Positions 47,559-58,787 of a DNA stretch of 64,000 bases are shown in pieces. Positions within the stretch are counted from its first letter, which is position 1, and every line of letters starts with the position of its first letter. The notes below the pieces were generated by a model. That model saw only the letters and a list, made by a program, of their open reading frames with translations. It had not been told where the DNA came from and made no database searches. The position numbers and the translations under genes were made by a program. Source of the DNA: Pyrenula massariospora (lineage: Eukaryota > Ascomycota > Eurotiomycetes > Pyrenulales > Pyrenulaceae); assembly GCA_021030905.1 (NCBI GenBank), contig JAGFMI010000005.1, positions 620,001 to 684,000 of the forward strand, given 5' to 3'.

Positions 47559-48640
47559 CCATTTAGGGGTTACGGCGATAGTCGCGGTCTTCTTCGTCCC
47601 TTTGGTCCCAACGGCGACCTGTGATGAAGCCGCCGAGACAGAGAGCGTCATCTTTACCAGATCCGCACATACACAACGCCATACTAGATAAGTAGGTGCT
47701 TTTAGCAATATTTTACGTCAGAAATGGCCGTTCCTATGTCTCGGAGAACCATGGGTGGAGCCGGCATCTTGACGCTTGACTTCCGCTCCATGCTCCTGCC
47801 GGTTTCTTGGGCATTGGGGAAGGAAGCACCTCTCCTCCCATCCGTTGAGGCCGATATTTGCTACATTCAACTTGTATTTTGATATTCATTAATCGCAAAG
47901 AACATTCCATCTCTATTGTATGGCTCACCCACTATGGAGCGGCGGCAGCTGTGCCGTGGCGCCGTTGCGCCTCGCTATTGTTACACCGAGGGTTCCAACT
48001 ATCTCGGGTTGGCAACTTACACCGATGTCATTCGCATGCTTGCTTTCACGAAGTGCAATTGATTAACCTCAGACCGGATCCGCTGATTCTCCCCGCTTTA
48101 ATTTTCGGCCCCCATGGCCTTATAATCAATGCTTATTCACATGAAACACGGTTTCTATTGGAGGAGGAATATGGACCCTTTAGTTCTGTAAACTCCCCTT
48201 CGACAGGCCTTAGAACGGCATTCTGATTTTGAAACACTACGTGGACCCCGATCCTTCTTCGTTGTGCCTCTTTCCTGTTCTGGGCTCTTCGTCAATGGGA
48301 TGATGTGTGCCATTGGAGGAAATCAGTCCCTTGTTCCTGGTCATGAAATGCTTTCCTCTTAGTTCTCGAATTGATCTATCGGAGAAAAAGCGAGACCATT
48401 GTCCTTCAATCAGCTGTTCTAGGGGCAAAATGTTTCCGTCAAGGCCCAAGAGGCCCACGAAGAGCTTTATCGGTTGTGCTGCTATTATTGCTGGGGAGTG
48501 TTTGGACGAATCATATTTCTGACATCTCCCCGGCTGTGATCAGCAACGGGGAGAACGCTGCAAAGCTGTTCAACGCCGGGAGGATGGCAAATTTCTGATT
48601 GGCTTTGAAAATCCGTCGACATCTACGGCAGCACTACCGA

Positions 48641-48649
48641 TATATATAT
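48641..48649 (+). promoter_or_regulatory. TATA box of the GH12 gene
   Basis: TATATATAT lies 121 bp upstream of the ATG at 48770, a normal distance for a strongly induced fungal secreted-enzyme gene. Confidence 0.6.
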
Positions 48650-48769
48650 GGTCATTGATTCCCCGGAGAAAGAACCACAGAATCAAGAGTCAAATACATA
48701 AAGACATCCTGAGCCGCTTAACTGTTAAAGCGAAGAACCGATCTGAACAGCTCCACGAACAACATCAAA

Positions 48770-49615
48770 ATGAAGTTTGTCACCGCTTTAGGTCTGCTTG
48801 GCCTCACTGCTACCGTTTACGGTGCTCCAACCCAGACCCTCGAGAAAAGAGCCGACCAGTGCGGTCAATGGGACTCCCAGGTGACAGGATCATACACCCT
48901 CTACCAGGATTTATGGGGAGAAGGAGGTTAGTACGACCTTTTGCGAATATTGAATAAATGAGCTGACTGTTTCTGCAGCTGCCACCTCAGGCTCTCAATG
49001 CTCTGGCGTCGACTCACTAAGTGGGAACACTTTGGCGTGGCACACTACATGGTCATGGGCTGGCGGATCGTCAAGTGTCAAGAGCTTTGGTATGGTCCAT
49101 AGAGCTTAAATATAACGCCCCTATTGCTAACAACCTTTCCAGCCAACGCCGCTGCCAAATTTACTTCCAAGCCTCTTAGTCAATACTCCAGCATTCCGAC
49201 CACCTGGAAATACAGCTACACAGGCAGCAACATTGTCGCAGATGTTGCCTATGATATCTTTACCGGCACCTCTTCCACCGCTTCGGCTTCTTACGAGATC
49301 ATGATTTGGTTGGCCGCCCTTGGAGGTGCTGGACCCATCTCCTCCACTGGGTCCCCGGTTGCCACACCTACTATCGACGGTGTCAGCTGGAAGCTTTACA
49401 AGGGTCCCAACGGCTCCATGACGGTGTTCAGTTTCGTTGCGTCGAGCCAGGTCACCAGTTTCAGCGGAAACTTGATCGACTTTTTCAAGTATCTTGAGAG
49501 CAACCAGGGTCTAAGCAGTTCGCAGTACCTGCAGACCATTGAAGCGGGCACAGAGCCATTCACGGGGAGCAACGCTAATTTCAAGACCACGGCGTACAGT
49601 GTCACCGTCTCTTGA
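48770..49615 (+). CDS. GH12 endoglucanase / xyloglucan-specific endo-beta-1,4-glucanase, secreted
   Basis: Three exons (48770-48926, 48979-49089, 49143-49615) encode 246 residues, the usual size for GH12. A signal peptide ([19 protein letters not shown]) is followed by a short propeptide ending in the Kex2 site LEKR, so the mature enzyme should start at [10 protein letters not shown]12 hallmarks: the Cys pair (Cys31 and Cys60), the aromatic patch [11 protein letters not shown], the nucleophile Glu141 in [13 protein letters not shown], and the acid/base Glu227 in EAGTEPFTG. Both catalytic residues are present, so the enzyme looks active. It cleaves beta-1,4-glucan backbones of plant cell walls; many fungal members with this sequence style prefer xyloglucan, but substrate cannot be fixed by eye. 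There is no carbohydrate-binding module. A TATA box lies 121 bp upstream. Confidence 0.93.
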
Positions 49616-50135
49616 GACGTGCGCAAGGAATAATGTGTTACGTCTTTCACTTCTACGTGTACATACATAGCATAGCACCCTCGACAGGTTATCACCAATA
49701 TTCACTAGAGCAATAAATTGAAATTCAGAAAGTCTTGACAAGATTTCTCCGACGTAGCCTTGCAGTAGAGTTGCGTCGGTGGCACCCAATCGGCCGGTAG
49801 ACAAGGACGCTGACTCTGGGAGATAAGGCTGGACCTCGGCTATGACGGCGTGAACATAATATTATCCACGTACTCGTACATCGATTACTCTTCTTTAAAC
49901 CAAGATAGACACAACCCATTCCTTTCACCTTCGTCCTCTGCGCACGAAATTTCTAAATCTTATATTTGCGCGTCGTCATTTAGCCCTCATTGCCACTCTT
50001 CATTCCCAGTCTTCCTCCAACCGCCATCCCACTGCCTGCGCCCTCCACGCCCAATCTTGCTATCCCCACCGCCACCTCCCCTCCCCCCCCCAAAATCCCC
50101 AATCAACCCACCCCCAGCGGCACCCGCGCCCAAAA
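49616..50135. other. Intergenic; promoter of the cytochrome b5 gene
   Basis: About 0.5 kb. A C-rich pyrimidine tract at about 50030-50130 (CCTCCACGCCC, then CCCCTCCCCCCCCC) directly precedes the start codon, like the CT blocks seen before many fungal genes. Confidence 0.5.
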
Positions 50136-50481
50136 ATGTCCAAACCCATCTCCCCCTCCGAAGTCGCCGCGCACAAGGACGCCTCGACGGGCATGTGGCT
50201 CATCGTGGACGACGGCGTCTACGACGTGACCGGCTTCGTCGACGAGCACCCAGGCGGGCCGCGGATCTTGAAAAGAGCCGTGGGGAAAGATGCTAGCAAG
50301 CAGTTTTGGAAGGTATGTATACGTCCCCTCCCGTTCGCGTGCTGGGGATGGGGGTGGATTTGGGGAAAGATTGGGAAGGCTGACGGTTGTGTGTGAGGGG
50401 CAGTACCATAATGAGAGTGTGTTGAAAAAGTATCAGGAGCGGTTGAGGATTGGGAGTGTGGGGGAGAAGGCGAAGTTATAG
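50136..50481 (+). CDS. Minimal soluble cytochrome b5-domain protein
   Basis: Two exons (50136-50312, 50404-50481; 91 bp intron) encode only 84 residues. It is a bare cytochrome b5 heme-binding fold: the first axial His is in DEHPGGPRIL (HPGG signature) and the second is in the YHNES segment just after the intron. The start MSKPISPSEVAAHKD and the segment WLIVDDGVYDVTGFVDEHPGG are normal for the family. There is no C-terminal membrane anchor and no fused desaturase or reductase domain, so the protein should be soluble and act as an electron carrier to an unknown partner. The gene is convergent with the acyl-CoA synthetase gene downstream. Length is at the short end but complete for the fold. 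Confidence 0.88.
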
Positions 50482-50898
50482 GGTTTTTGGGTGGGAGGGG
50501 GGATTGGAGGGGGGAGTTGTGGGGTAGATGGGTTGGTCTGTGGTCGTCATTTAGGCGGGACAGTACGCTGGGTGCGAAACGTATAGATGTGTATACCCAT
50601 CCTGTGGAAATCATGGTCGGGAAGAAGAGTCTTTTCACATGATTTTTAGATTGTTGAAGACATCGACTAGCACCCTTCGCTTGCATATTTCTAGCAGGCA
50701 ATAGAGTAAAGTGTATGTACCACGCACAGCCAATTTGATATTATTCAACACTGAAGATTTGGCATGGTGTTGAAATATCGTTCAGAGCTTCTGCTATCGC
50801 ACGTCGTAGAGTACATTCTCTGACAGAATGCATCAGGCATCCCAAGGATCTTCCACAACCTAATATGGCAGATCGCAAAGCCTCCATACAGATGCCAC
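50482..50898. other. Convergent 3' intergenic region
   Basis: About 0.4 kb between two convergent stop codons. No gene seen. Confidence 0.5.
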
Positions 50899-53247
50899 TT
50901 ACAGCTTCGACACCCTCTTCTTCCCACCTTCAAAGTATTCTCTTACCCTTCCCCTCGCTACCTCCACGACATCCCTGTCCTCCACCGTGGCAGGGACATT
51001 CACCTCTTTCCCAAACTCCCCATTAACTCCATTCTCCACCAACTCCCTCAACACCCTCCTCAGCGTCTTGCCTGACCTCGTCTTCGGTATCATGCCTCTC
51101 CCTTGAATCATGCCTCCGAGGGATGCAATCGCTCCGATCTGCTCTCGCACACCTTTGTTGACCTCTGCAAAAAGTTCCGGGGATGCTTTCGCTGGGATAG
51201 GCTTTCCGTCATCGGCGGAGGAGGGAGTGACGAAGGCGAAAGGAAGATGACCTTTCATGGCGTCGGGGATGCCGATGACGCAGGCTTCTCCAATGCCGGG
51301 ATGGGAGAGGATAGCCTGCTCAATTGCGCCTGGAATTTTTCAATGCCATTCCCAATAATTTTGCGAGAGAACTTACCAGTGCTAAACCGATGAGCCGCGA
51401 CATTAATGATGTCGTCACTTCGGCTCATGACATGGACATAACCGTCCTCATCAATCATGCCGGCGTCACCCGTGTCAATCCATTTCCCATCAAACCGCTT
51501 GAGATAACCTTTATAGAAACGCACAGGGTCATTGAAGAGCGTCGTAAAACCTGTCGGTGCTAAGGGAATAGCGAGCACAATATTCCCCATATCTCCTTTG
51601 GGGACCTCCTTTCCTTCATCATCTACGATTCTCACATCGAATCCGGGCATTGGTTTCCCGGCTGAGCCTGGCTTGATTTCAAGCGGTTGGTGTACTTTAT
51701 CACTTAGATGGTCCAGCCCGATAGCCGATCTCAGCGCGATTCCCGTCATTGGCGAGCCGGATTCTGACGACCACCAGTTGTCGATCACCGTAGGCCCTGG
51801 TGCGCCATATTCTCGTAGAAGGTCCATATAGAGTCGGACAATGCTTGGCTCGCTGCGCTCTCCAGCCAAGAACAAGGCTCTCCAATGCTTCAGGCCGCCT
51901 CTTTTGCCTACCCGAGTTAGGAAATGACTTTTAGGGTCTTCTTTGCGGATCGCTCGTAATGCTGTGGGAGCTGTGAAAAGGCTGGTGACCTATCAAATAT
52001 TAGCCTCATTTCCATGTCACTGGACATGTGCCGGACTTTGTGCTCTTCAACTATTCGCCAAAAGGATCCTGCATCTGGGGTGCCGACTGGTTTGCCTTCA
52101 AAAAGCACGGTCGTAGCGCCAGCTAATAATGGAGCGAAAACGATGTATGAATGGCCCACAACCTTCTCTTGTTAGTGACGATATGGCATGACGAGGAGAA
52201 ACAAAATACCCAGCCAACATCTGAAGCGCAAAACATTACGTCACCGGGGCCCTTGACATCAAATAGATATTTGATAGACAGATTCAAGCCAACAGCGTGA
52301 CCTGCCGCCTGTCGTAAAACCCCCTTTGGTAGTCCGGTTGTCCCTGACTCTTGTCAAAACTGTTTCAAGGAAGCAAATATGTCACTTACCACTCGTGTAG
52401 ATAATGTAAACTCCGTCATTGCTTTTTACCGGAACTGCCTCTGCCCTGACACCCCTTTCTCTCGCGCTTTTGACCAACCTCTGCCAATTCCTCTGCCCCT
52501 TCTCCTTGAACACAGGATCCCACCGCTTCTGGTCCCTCTGCCAAATAATCGTTTTCAACGGTTTGAACTTACTTTTCTCGATCGCCCCTTCTACAAACGG
52601 TCGGTAGTCTAGCGGCCCTTTCGCCCCTTCGATAGCACATGACGCCGTCATTATCACCTTGGGACTCGCTGCCTCGATCCTCTGCGCTAGAGACGCTGCA
52701 GCAAAGCCTCCAAAGACCACTGCATGTAGAGCTCCCAAACGTATGGTAGCAAGCATCGCAAAGATGGCCGCGGGTATCATAGGCACTATGACATGCTGTT
52801 AGCCCATTCTTCAAATGCTCTACCATGGACTGGGTCAAGAACATCCGAATAAGTTTACTGACTGTAGATCAATACTACATCCCCTCTTCTTACTCCTTCC
52901 TCCCTCAAAACACCCGCCAAGACTTCCACCTCCCGAAGCAACTCCCCATACGTGATCTTCGACTTCGCACCGGTAACTGGCGAGTCCCAGATGATCGCCG
53001 TCTCATCCCCTCGCCCCGCCTCGACATGGCGGTCTACACAGTTGTACGTCGTAGAGATCTCGCCGTCGGGGAACCAGGTCCAGGTGTCATGGGTGGTCTT
53101 GTCCGGCAGGGTCTTCTTGGAGCGTTCGAGTGCAGAGCTGAAAGGTTTGTGCCAATGGAGTTGGTTTGCATGGTGGGTCCAGAATTTGGCGGGGTCTTTG
53201 AGGGAGAGTTCTTGGACGCGGTCTTGGACAGACGTCGAGGGTGCCAT
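50899..53247 (-). CDS. Acetyl/propionyl-CoA synthetase-like AMP-forming ligase (ACSS3/PrpE type)
   Basis: Six exons (52863-53247, 52390-52785, 52210-52343, 52037-52162, 51377-51989, 50899-51329) encode about 694 residues. The enzyme activates a short-chain acid with ATP and CoA. Motifs in order: the N-terminal ACS segment FWTHHANQLHWHKPF; GALHAVVFGGFAAASLAQRI; the AMP P-loop YTSGTTGLPKG; SDVGW; TAPTALRAI; WWSSESGSP; WIDTGDAG; RSDDIINVAAHRFSTGAIE; and PKTRSGKTLRR with the catalytic, acetylation-controlled lysine. The HRFSTG hinge and WWSSESG pocket are more like propionyl-CoA synthetase/ACSS3 than classical acetyl-CoA synthetase, which is the basis for the call. No peroxisomal tail (it ends KRVSKL; the final SKL could act as a PTS1). 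Introns are 46-77 bp. It shares a 584 bp promoter with the FAD oxidoreductase. Confidence 0.9.
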
Positions 53248-53831
53248 TCTGGGGAGTGAATATTAACGTCGAGGTAATGTGTCCGTCAATGCCAACTTGG
53301 TGGTCTCTTACGATATTGGCAGTCGGTGAAACGAGACCCTACATCTTGTCGCTTCGAACCTCACAGGCCTCGCCTAGCTTTGTAATCTAGTAATTCGGAA
53401 AAGCTTCGGAGAGTTTTGAGGCTGAAAAGAAATATCTTGGATACTGTTACACAGCTTCCCGCTGCAGGTCGTTTGCTTCGGCATTCGGCCTGATGGAGAC
53501 TGCCCCTAAGTCCCCGCACTTGGCTCTTCCCCTTTTCGGTCAAGACGTCTTCGTCTCGTCAATCAAGTCCGAATAGGAAACACATCAGCGCTTCGTCAGC
53601 AGTAACACGATACTGACGTGTTCGAGCTATTGTCGTAACGATTAGCACGAAACCGACGTGTTTGAGCTATAATTGAATGTAAACTTTCAGTCTTAGGGAC
53701 TTCTTAGTAGACCTAGAATCGAGCATTTAATAGGCACTTGCCACGCTGCCTTTTTTGTTTTTCCATCATCCTCCTAAGCTCCATTACCTCCTTCGATGTT
53801 CTGGAAACTGACCTGTCAGCTGTAATTCATC
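53248..53831. promoter_or_regulatory. Shared divergent promoter (acyl-CoA synthetase / FAD oxidoreductase)
   Basis: The 584 bp lie between two divergent start codons, so both genes are likely controlled from here. The repeats at 53594-53674 are the only conspicuous structure. Confidence 0.55.
53594..53674. repeat. Inverted CGTCAG pair and 40-bp-period direct repeat
   Basis: CGTCAG (53594-53599) and CTGACG (53613-53618) form an inverted repeat. In addition a segment with CACGA, then GACGTGTT and GAGCTAT recurs with a 40 bp period (about 53606-53632 and 53646-53672) with a few mismatches. The GACGTG core resembles bZIP/CRE half sites. Confidence 0.7.
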
Positions 53832-55284
53832 ATGGGTGGCGGCGAATGTATCCCGGGGTTCCCTCACCCCAACCCAACTCAATCATATTGGCAAACAACA
53901 CCACACCCCATTGCCAACCATCGTACGACCGAGTCGCTACCAACTTCAACGACATTCGACTACATCATCGTCGGCTCGGGCGTATCTGGGGCAGCTATTG
54001 CCTACAAATTGCTGTCACAAGATCCGTCCCTCTCCATTTTGATGCTCGAGGCGCGCACAGCGGCCTCGGGCGCATCAGGCCGCAACGGTGGACACTGCCG
54101 GGCGGGATTCTGGCTCAATTTCACGCGGTACCTGGCGGCCTTCGGCGAGGACGAGGCTCTCAAGTTCGAGAGGCTGGAGGAGGAGAATGTGAGAGACATA
54201 GCTGACTTTGTACGGGAACATGACGTCGACTGCGACTTCCGCGACGTGGAGACGGTCGATACGTACGTGACCGAGGAGGAGTGGGCCAAGGTGCTCGAGA
54301 CAGTGGCATTGCGGGAGGAGATAAGGCGGAGGAGGCCAGACGCGGGGCCACTGACTCAGAGGAAAGTGCTGCAAGGCCCGGAGGCGAGAAAGCACATGGG
54401 CATGCCCGTCATTGTCGGGGCGGTGACGTGGCCGGCACATACGCAGAATCCGTACAAACTGGTGTGCAGGATGCTGGAGCTCGATCTGGAGATGGGACTT
54501 AACCTGCAGACTACCACGACCGCGCTCAAAGTCGTTGAGGCGTCACCTGGCGGCTCTGCGAGGTGGGATGTCCAAACGGACAGAGGCACTGTTCACTCCA
54601 AGCGGGTCGTCCTCGCGACTAATGGCTACACAAATGGGTTGCACTCCGGTGTAGCCGCCACCGGGTTCCTGACGCCAGCCAGAAGCCAGGTCACTGCCAT
54701 TCGACCGGGAAGCAAGATCTCGGGCAACCCTGCGCTGCGCGGGAGCGCGGGGATCAATGACACTGGGAGTGGTGATTACTTCATGTCCCGCTTGCCGGGT
54801 CTCCAAGGCGAGGGTGATATCCTTTACGGTGGCGGGCGGAGCCGCTCAAAGACTGGGGAAAAGAACACCACGGACGATTCGATCGTTAACGAAGACATCG
54901 CCACTTACTTCCACCACGCGCCGCCTCTATATTTCGGACGCGAGGCATGGGGGAAGGAAGGTGAGGTTCTAATGGACTGGACTGGCATCACCTGCTATAC
55001 TCCGGATACGTTCCCTCTTGTGGGTGAGGCTCCTGGCCAGAAGGACCTCTGGATGTCGGTGGGGATGAATGGACATGGCAGTAAGCTTCTTCCTCTTTAA
55101 CCCTATCCCCCCAAACAGTCGTTACTAATGCACGCGTCGCATCATAGTGGCCATGGCCTTTCGTAGTGCCGAGGCTCTTGTTGAACTGATGACGACTGGT
55201 AAGGAACCTGACTGGTTCCCAAAACCATTTAGACTCGAGCGGGCGTTCAAGGGAACAGCTCCAAAGATACCTGTCACGGACTAG
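53832..55284 (+). CDS. FAD-dependent oxidoreductase (DAO superfamily)
   Basis: Two exons (53832-55080, 55148-55284; 67 bp intron) encode 461 residues. The FAD-binding Rossmann motif is near residues 43-58 (DYIIVGSGVSGAAIAYKLL), followed by the second dinucleotide-binding strand LMLEARTAASGASGRNGGH; this ARTAASGASGRNGG block is typical of the DadA / gamma-glutamylputrescine oxidase type of DAO enzymes, including fungal members. The C-terminal FAD contacts are TCYTPDTFPLVGEAP and SVGMNGHGMAMAF, the latter crossing the intron. These enzymes oxidise secondary or primary amines or amino acids, giving hydrogen peroxide. The substrate is unknown. The N-terminus has no signal peptide or anchor; the C-terminal tail gives no clear peroxisomal signal. 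It is divergent from the acyl-CoA synthetase, which may mean joint use of a carbon or nitrogen source, but this is inference. Confidence 0.9.
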
Positions 55285-58029
55285 AAATTGTTTTCTGCAT
55301 CTAATGAGTTTATGTAAAGATGGGTAAGACGGAACATCCTGATGTTAAGGTTAAACTAGAGAACAGATTATTGGCAAAGGTGAAAACACACGAACGATTT
55401 AGAACAAGGTCACCAATCTATGACACAACAGCATAATAATACATTGGCTGCAGGCAATCAATGGTTGAAACATACTTCCTCTCTATAAGCCCCATGAGTT
55501 TAAGCATCTGGCCGTCGATAGCCGGCTCAAGTGCGTCGTTGTGCTGTCCCGCATACTTATCTTACGGGGGCTTGCTGATTCTGAACCTCTGTACGGACAC
55601 CGCCCAACTTTAAAGGATGGTTTAACGACTGGTTTAATCTAATTACGTTGTCAATCTGACCTGTTTCTGTTTCAATCCGTTTTATAATATTTACCATTGG
55701 TAAACCTGTCTTGAGATAGTCGCGGGCATGAATTATGATAAGGAGGAAGGTATACCTTAAAAGGATATATTTTGTAAGTGCGTACTCTGTTCTATAGTGT
55801 AGCTGTGATGAGCAGAGAGTAAAGTAGAGTTTGTAGATTGTAGTTCGAATCTTTTCTGTAGAATATTGTCTTATTAGTTGCAGTTCCTTATATCAGCTTG
55901 AATTCTGTATTATTTATCTCTATACATAGAAAACTTTAATTTTATAAATAATGTACAAATTTAGCTATGTATCGATGATAACATATCTTAAGTTGGTTCT
56001 AACTTAAGGCTTCATTTTTACATAATATGTATTAAACTTTACAACGGTCTTGAGACTGATCTCGAAACAGGAGTGGAAGCCCCATGAGCTCCCGTGAGGT
56101 AGTTTTCAAAGCAATCAGCTATTTGTCCCATCAACACAGACGGCACGATATCTTACCCCTGCGGCCGTCCTGTCACGCAAGCGATTATGCTCCACCTTAT
56201 CCCTCAGGCTAATGATACTGTTCCATGAAGGGTCAAACTTGGAAGCCTTATAGAATGGTCCCCTCATGTACAGCGAGCGCACAGCGGAGATCCACCGAAC
56301 CACGCCCGGATCGCCAGATGCGAGACGTTCGGGTCCGATTCGCACAAGTGATCCTCGCACGATCTTGGTCTTGTCCCATCCGCAGTCAAATTCAACACGA
56401 ACCGTACTGATCGCAGGCGGGGAGTAAGGCCATACGGTTCTGTCCACGTGGACCGTTCGGTAGCATCCTTAGCCGACTGAAACCTGCCCAGCGTAGGTCT
56501 GGGATATGCCCGGGACCAAAGGCGGTGGAGAACGTCGGCTAGGACGAGGGCGAGGACGATCTTTGAGAATGTGCTGGGTAGTCATATTGCAGTTAATCAC
56601 CACATTTTTAAACAGAGCTCCAATTTTGGCTTTTTTCTCAGTCGCTAGAGCTTTTCCATTCTGAAAAGACTAGAAGGAACAGGGGTGCTTCTGTATTGAC
56701 ACATGATGTTGCCTTGTATTCTCACCATTTTAGACGAACGCGACGTACCTTAATTTTTGGAACAAAGACGGGCAATGATAATTTTGACCAATGAATAACT
56801 AAATGACATCCTTTCTAGGTGCGGAATATTGATTTATTCGCACCTTTATTTGGCTCTGGCCCCTGAGTATGGGTCGGAGTCCGTTTCGAACTCGCCTCCA
56901 GCTCCACTTATAACGTTGAAATTGGGGGCCAAATGCATGATTTAAATCAGCGCGAACCATACACGAGCGAGCCGAGGTCCTGCGGTTGCGATCCACAAGG
57001 AATAGGATGGGATATGGGGGCAGACGGCAGGCTTCAAAGGACACTTGAATTTGAGATCTGACCGCCTGTGTTCCCGTAGTTGCTTTTCCCGCTCTCGAAA
57101 AAATATCCGACGCATTGCAGACCTCTTTCTGACGATATGGAAGAAGACAAACAAAGAAAATTGAGAAGAAAGGATAGCTGGCTGAGTCTGGTATGGAGCG
57201 GAACATGAGCAGAAAATATCGAGTTGCATCGAGCTTCCAGCGCAGAATTCGGAGGATAGTACGTATAGCTGTTCGCGGCACTTCAACATCGATTTAAGGA
57301 AGGCCGTTTCAACATCTCGCAGGCGTTCAGCAAGCAACGCAAAAGGTCACATCCTCTGTGACCTAGAGTCACACGTGAAACAAAGATATACATTTTCGGA
57401 TGAGATGTCGATGGAAGAAGAGCTTAGGATTGCGGTGAAGAGGTAGTGTGTCTAGAAAGGCCCAATCGCGGACTTCGGTGTTTGTGTATCACACCAGTTG
57501 ACGCTGCTGACAGATCATTGTACGCGCGGCCACCGGGAAGCAAGACCTACGGCCTCATTTTACCAAAGCCGCTCTCGAATATCCGGGACAAAGAAAAGGG
57601 ATGCATCTCGAATTAGAACAACATGCAAAAGGCGCTACTCTCAGCGACCTGCAGAAGTATGGATTTCCATGAGACAAACGAGGTTAGCATACATCTGATT
57701 GCTCGAATTTGCATGCGGACAATGAATTGAAAAAAGAGGTCGCGTGACCAGATAGCGAAGATCATCTGTTCGTGGCAAATTCTTCGAAACATCATGAAAT
57801 CTAGTTCATGGCCAAACTCTCGCCAGATTCCCCCCTCGCATGGTATGCATTTGCAAGTATGATCGCACGATGAACAGCCTGTGGCTGGTAATGATGACTC
57901 CAGTTCTTACCCTCATCAAATATTCCGTAATCCACCGCAATGTGATGCACGAGCTTGAAGCTTTTCAGATGATCATCCTAAGTCGCAACGCCAGTCCTTC
58001 TAAAGACGCCGAAAAGATTAGCGAGGGTA
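55285..58029. other. Long intergenic region with an AT-rich patch
   Basis: About 2.7 kb. The part from about 55620 to 56050 is clearly more AT-rich than its surroundings and has no coding character, which could be an old degraded repeat or simply 3' non-coding DNA. A minus-strand frame of 110 codons (56115-56447) and another at 56799-57281 have no recognisable product. Nothing else supported. Confidence 0.4.
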
Positions 58030-58787
58030 TCATAATATGACGCATTTTCCACCATGGCGTCTCCTATCTGGATTCCGGTAATGTCTGGTGTTGTCTGGAT
58101 TGGCTCCCAAGTCCGGCCTGCCGCCAGATAATCCTGTCCCTCGCCGGTCCGGTTGCCTTTCCCGCTGCTTTCTTAATAAACGCACTACGTCGTAGAATGC
58201 CTTCTCCACGTTCACGCAACTTTTTGCGGAGGCTTCGACCCATTCACAATTCAGCTCCTTCGCCAGTTCTCTCCCCTCTTGCGCGGATACTTCTCTTTCG
58301 GTTCCTTTGTCGCACTTGTTTCCTACCAACATTACAGGCACAGGACCGACGGAGCCGGTTGGCGAAGGGTATATGGGGGATTGGATGCTGATAGGCGAGC
58401 CGGCTGATTCTTTAACTCTCTGAATCTGGTTGTGAAACCTCTGGATTCTGGAAAAGGATGAACGTGAAGTAATGCTGTACACTAGAACGAACCCTTCACC
58501 GTCTCTGATCCATTGGTCTCTTAAGGCTGTGTATTCCTCTTGCCCCGCAGTGTCCAGCACTTCCAGCATGCAAGACTGCTGGTCAATCACGACTTGCTTG
58601 CGATATGAATCTTCGATAGTAGGATCATAGGTTTCGACGAAATGATTGAGGCAGAGCTAGTCAATTGTCAGCGCATCGGACCCATCCCGCATTGCCTGAT
58701 AGCCCAGACCTGAATAGTGAGCGCGGTCTTGCCAACGCCACCATCTCCGAGCACCACTAATTTGTAGAGCTTCATTCGACTTGCCAT
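58030..58787 (-). CDS. rasB: Ras-family small GTPase RasB
   Basis: Two exons (58710-58787, 58030-58656; 53 bp intron) encode 234 residues. G1 is GDGGVGKT (residues 14-21), the switch I effector ETYDPTIEDSYRKQ is canonical, G3 is DTAGQEE (61-67) with Gln65 equivalent to Ras Gln61, G4 is NKCD and G5 is EASAK. Between the alpha-3 helix and G4 there is a Pro/Ser-rich insert (after QRVKESAG) that marks the fungal RasB group as against RasA. A variable basic tail ends in the CaaX box CVIL; the terminal Leu favours geranylgeranylation. RasB orthologues act in polarised growth, conidiation and stress signalling. The intron sits after TALTIQ, and the downstream exon resumes at LCLNHFVETYDP. No mutation is seen in the catalytic motifs. 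Confidence 0.95.

Larger units (their letters stand above)
46430..48769. other. Long divergent upstream region of the GH12 gene
   Basis: About 2.3 kb between the F-box-like gene (-) and the glucanase gene (+). Frames here, including a 126-codon minus-strand one at 47328-47708, have no recognisable product. The region should contain the regulated promoter of the secreted enzyme. Confidence 0.4.

Noticed and set aside
43945-48590. 14 bp shared string GCCGGGAGGATGGC near 43945 and 48575
   Set aside because: Several exact 14-mers are expected by chance in 64 kb, and the flanks do not match.
56115-56447. 110-codon minus-strand frame near the AT-rich patch
   Set aside because: Some sequence looks coding-like, but there is no joined upstream exon with a start and no known family.
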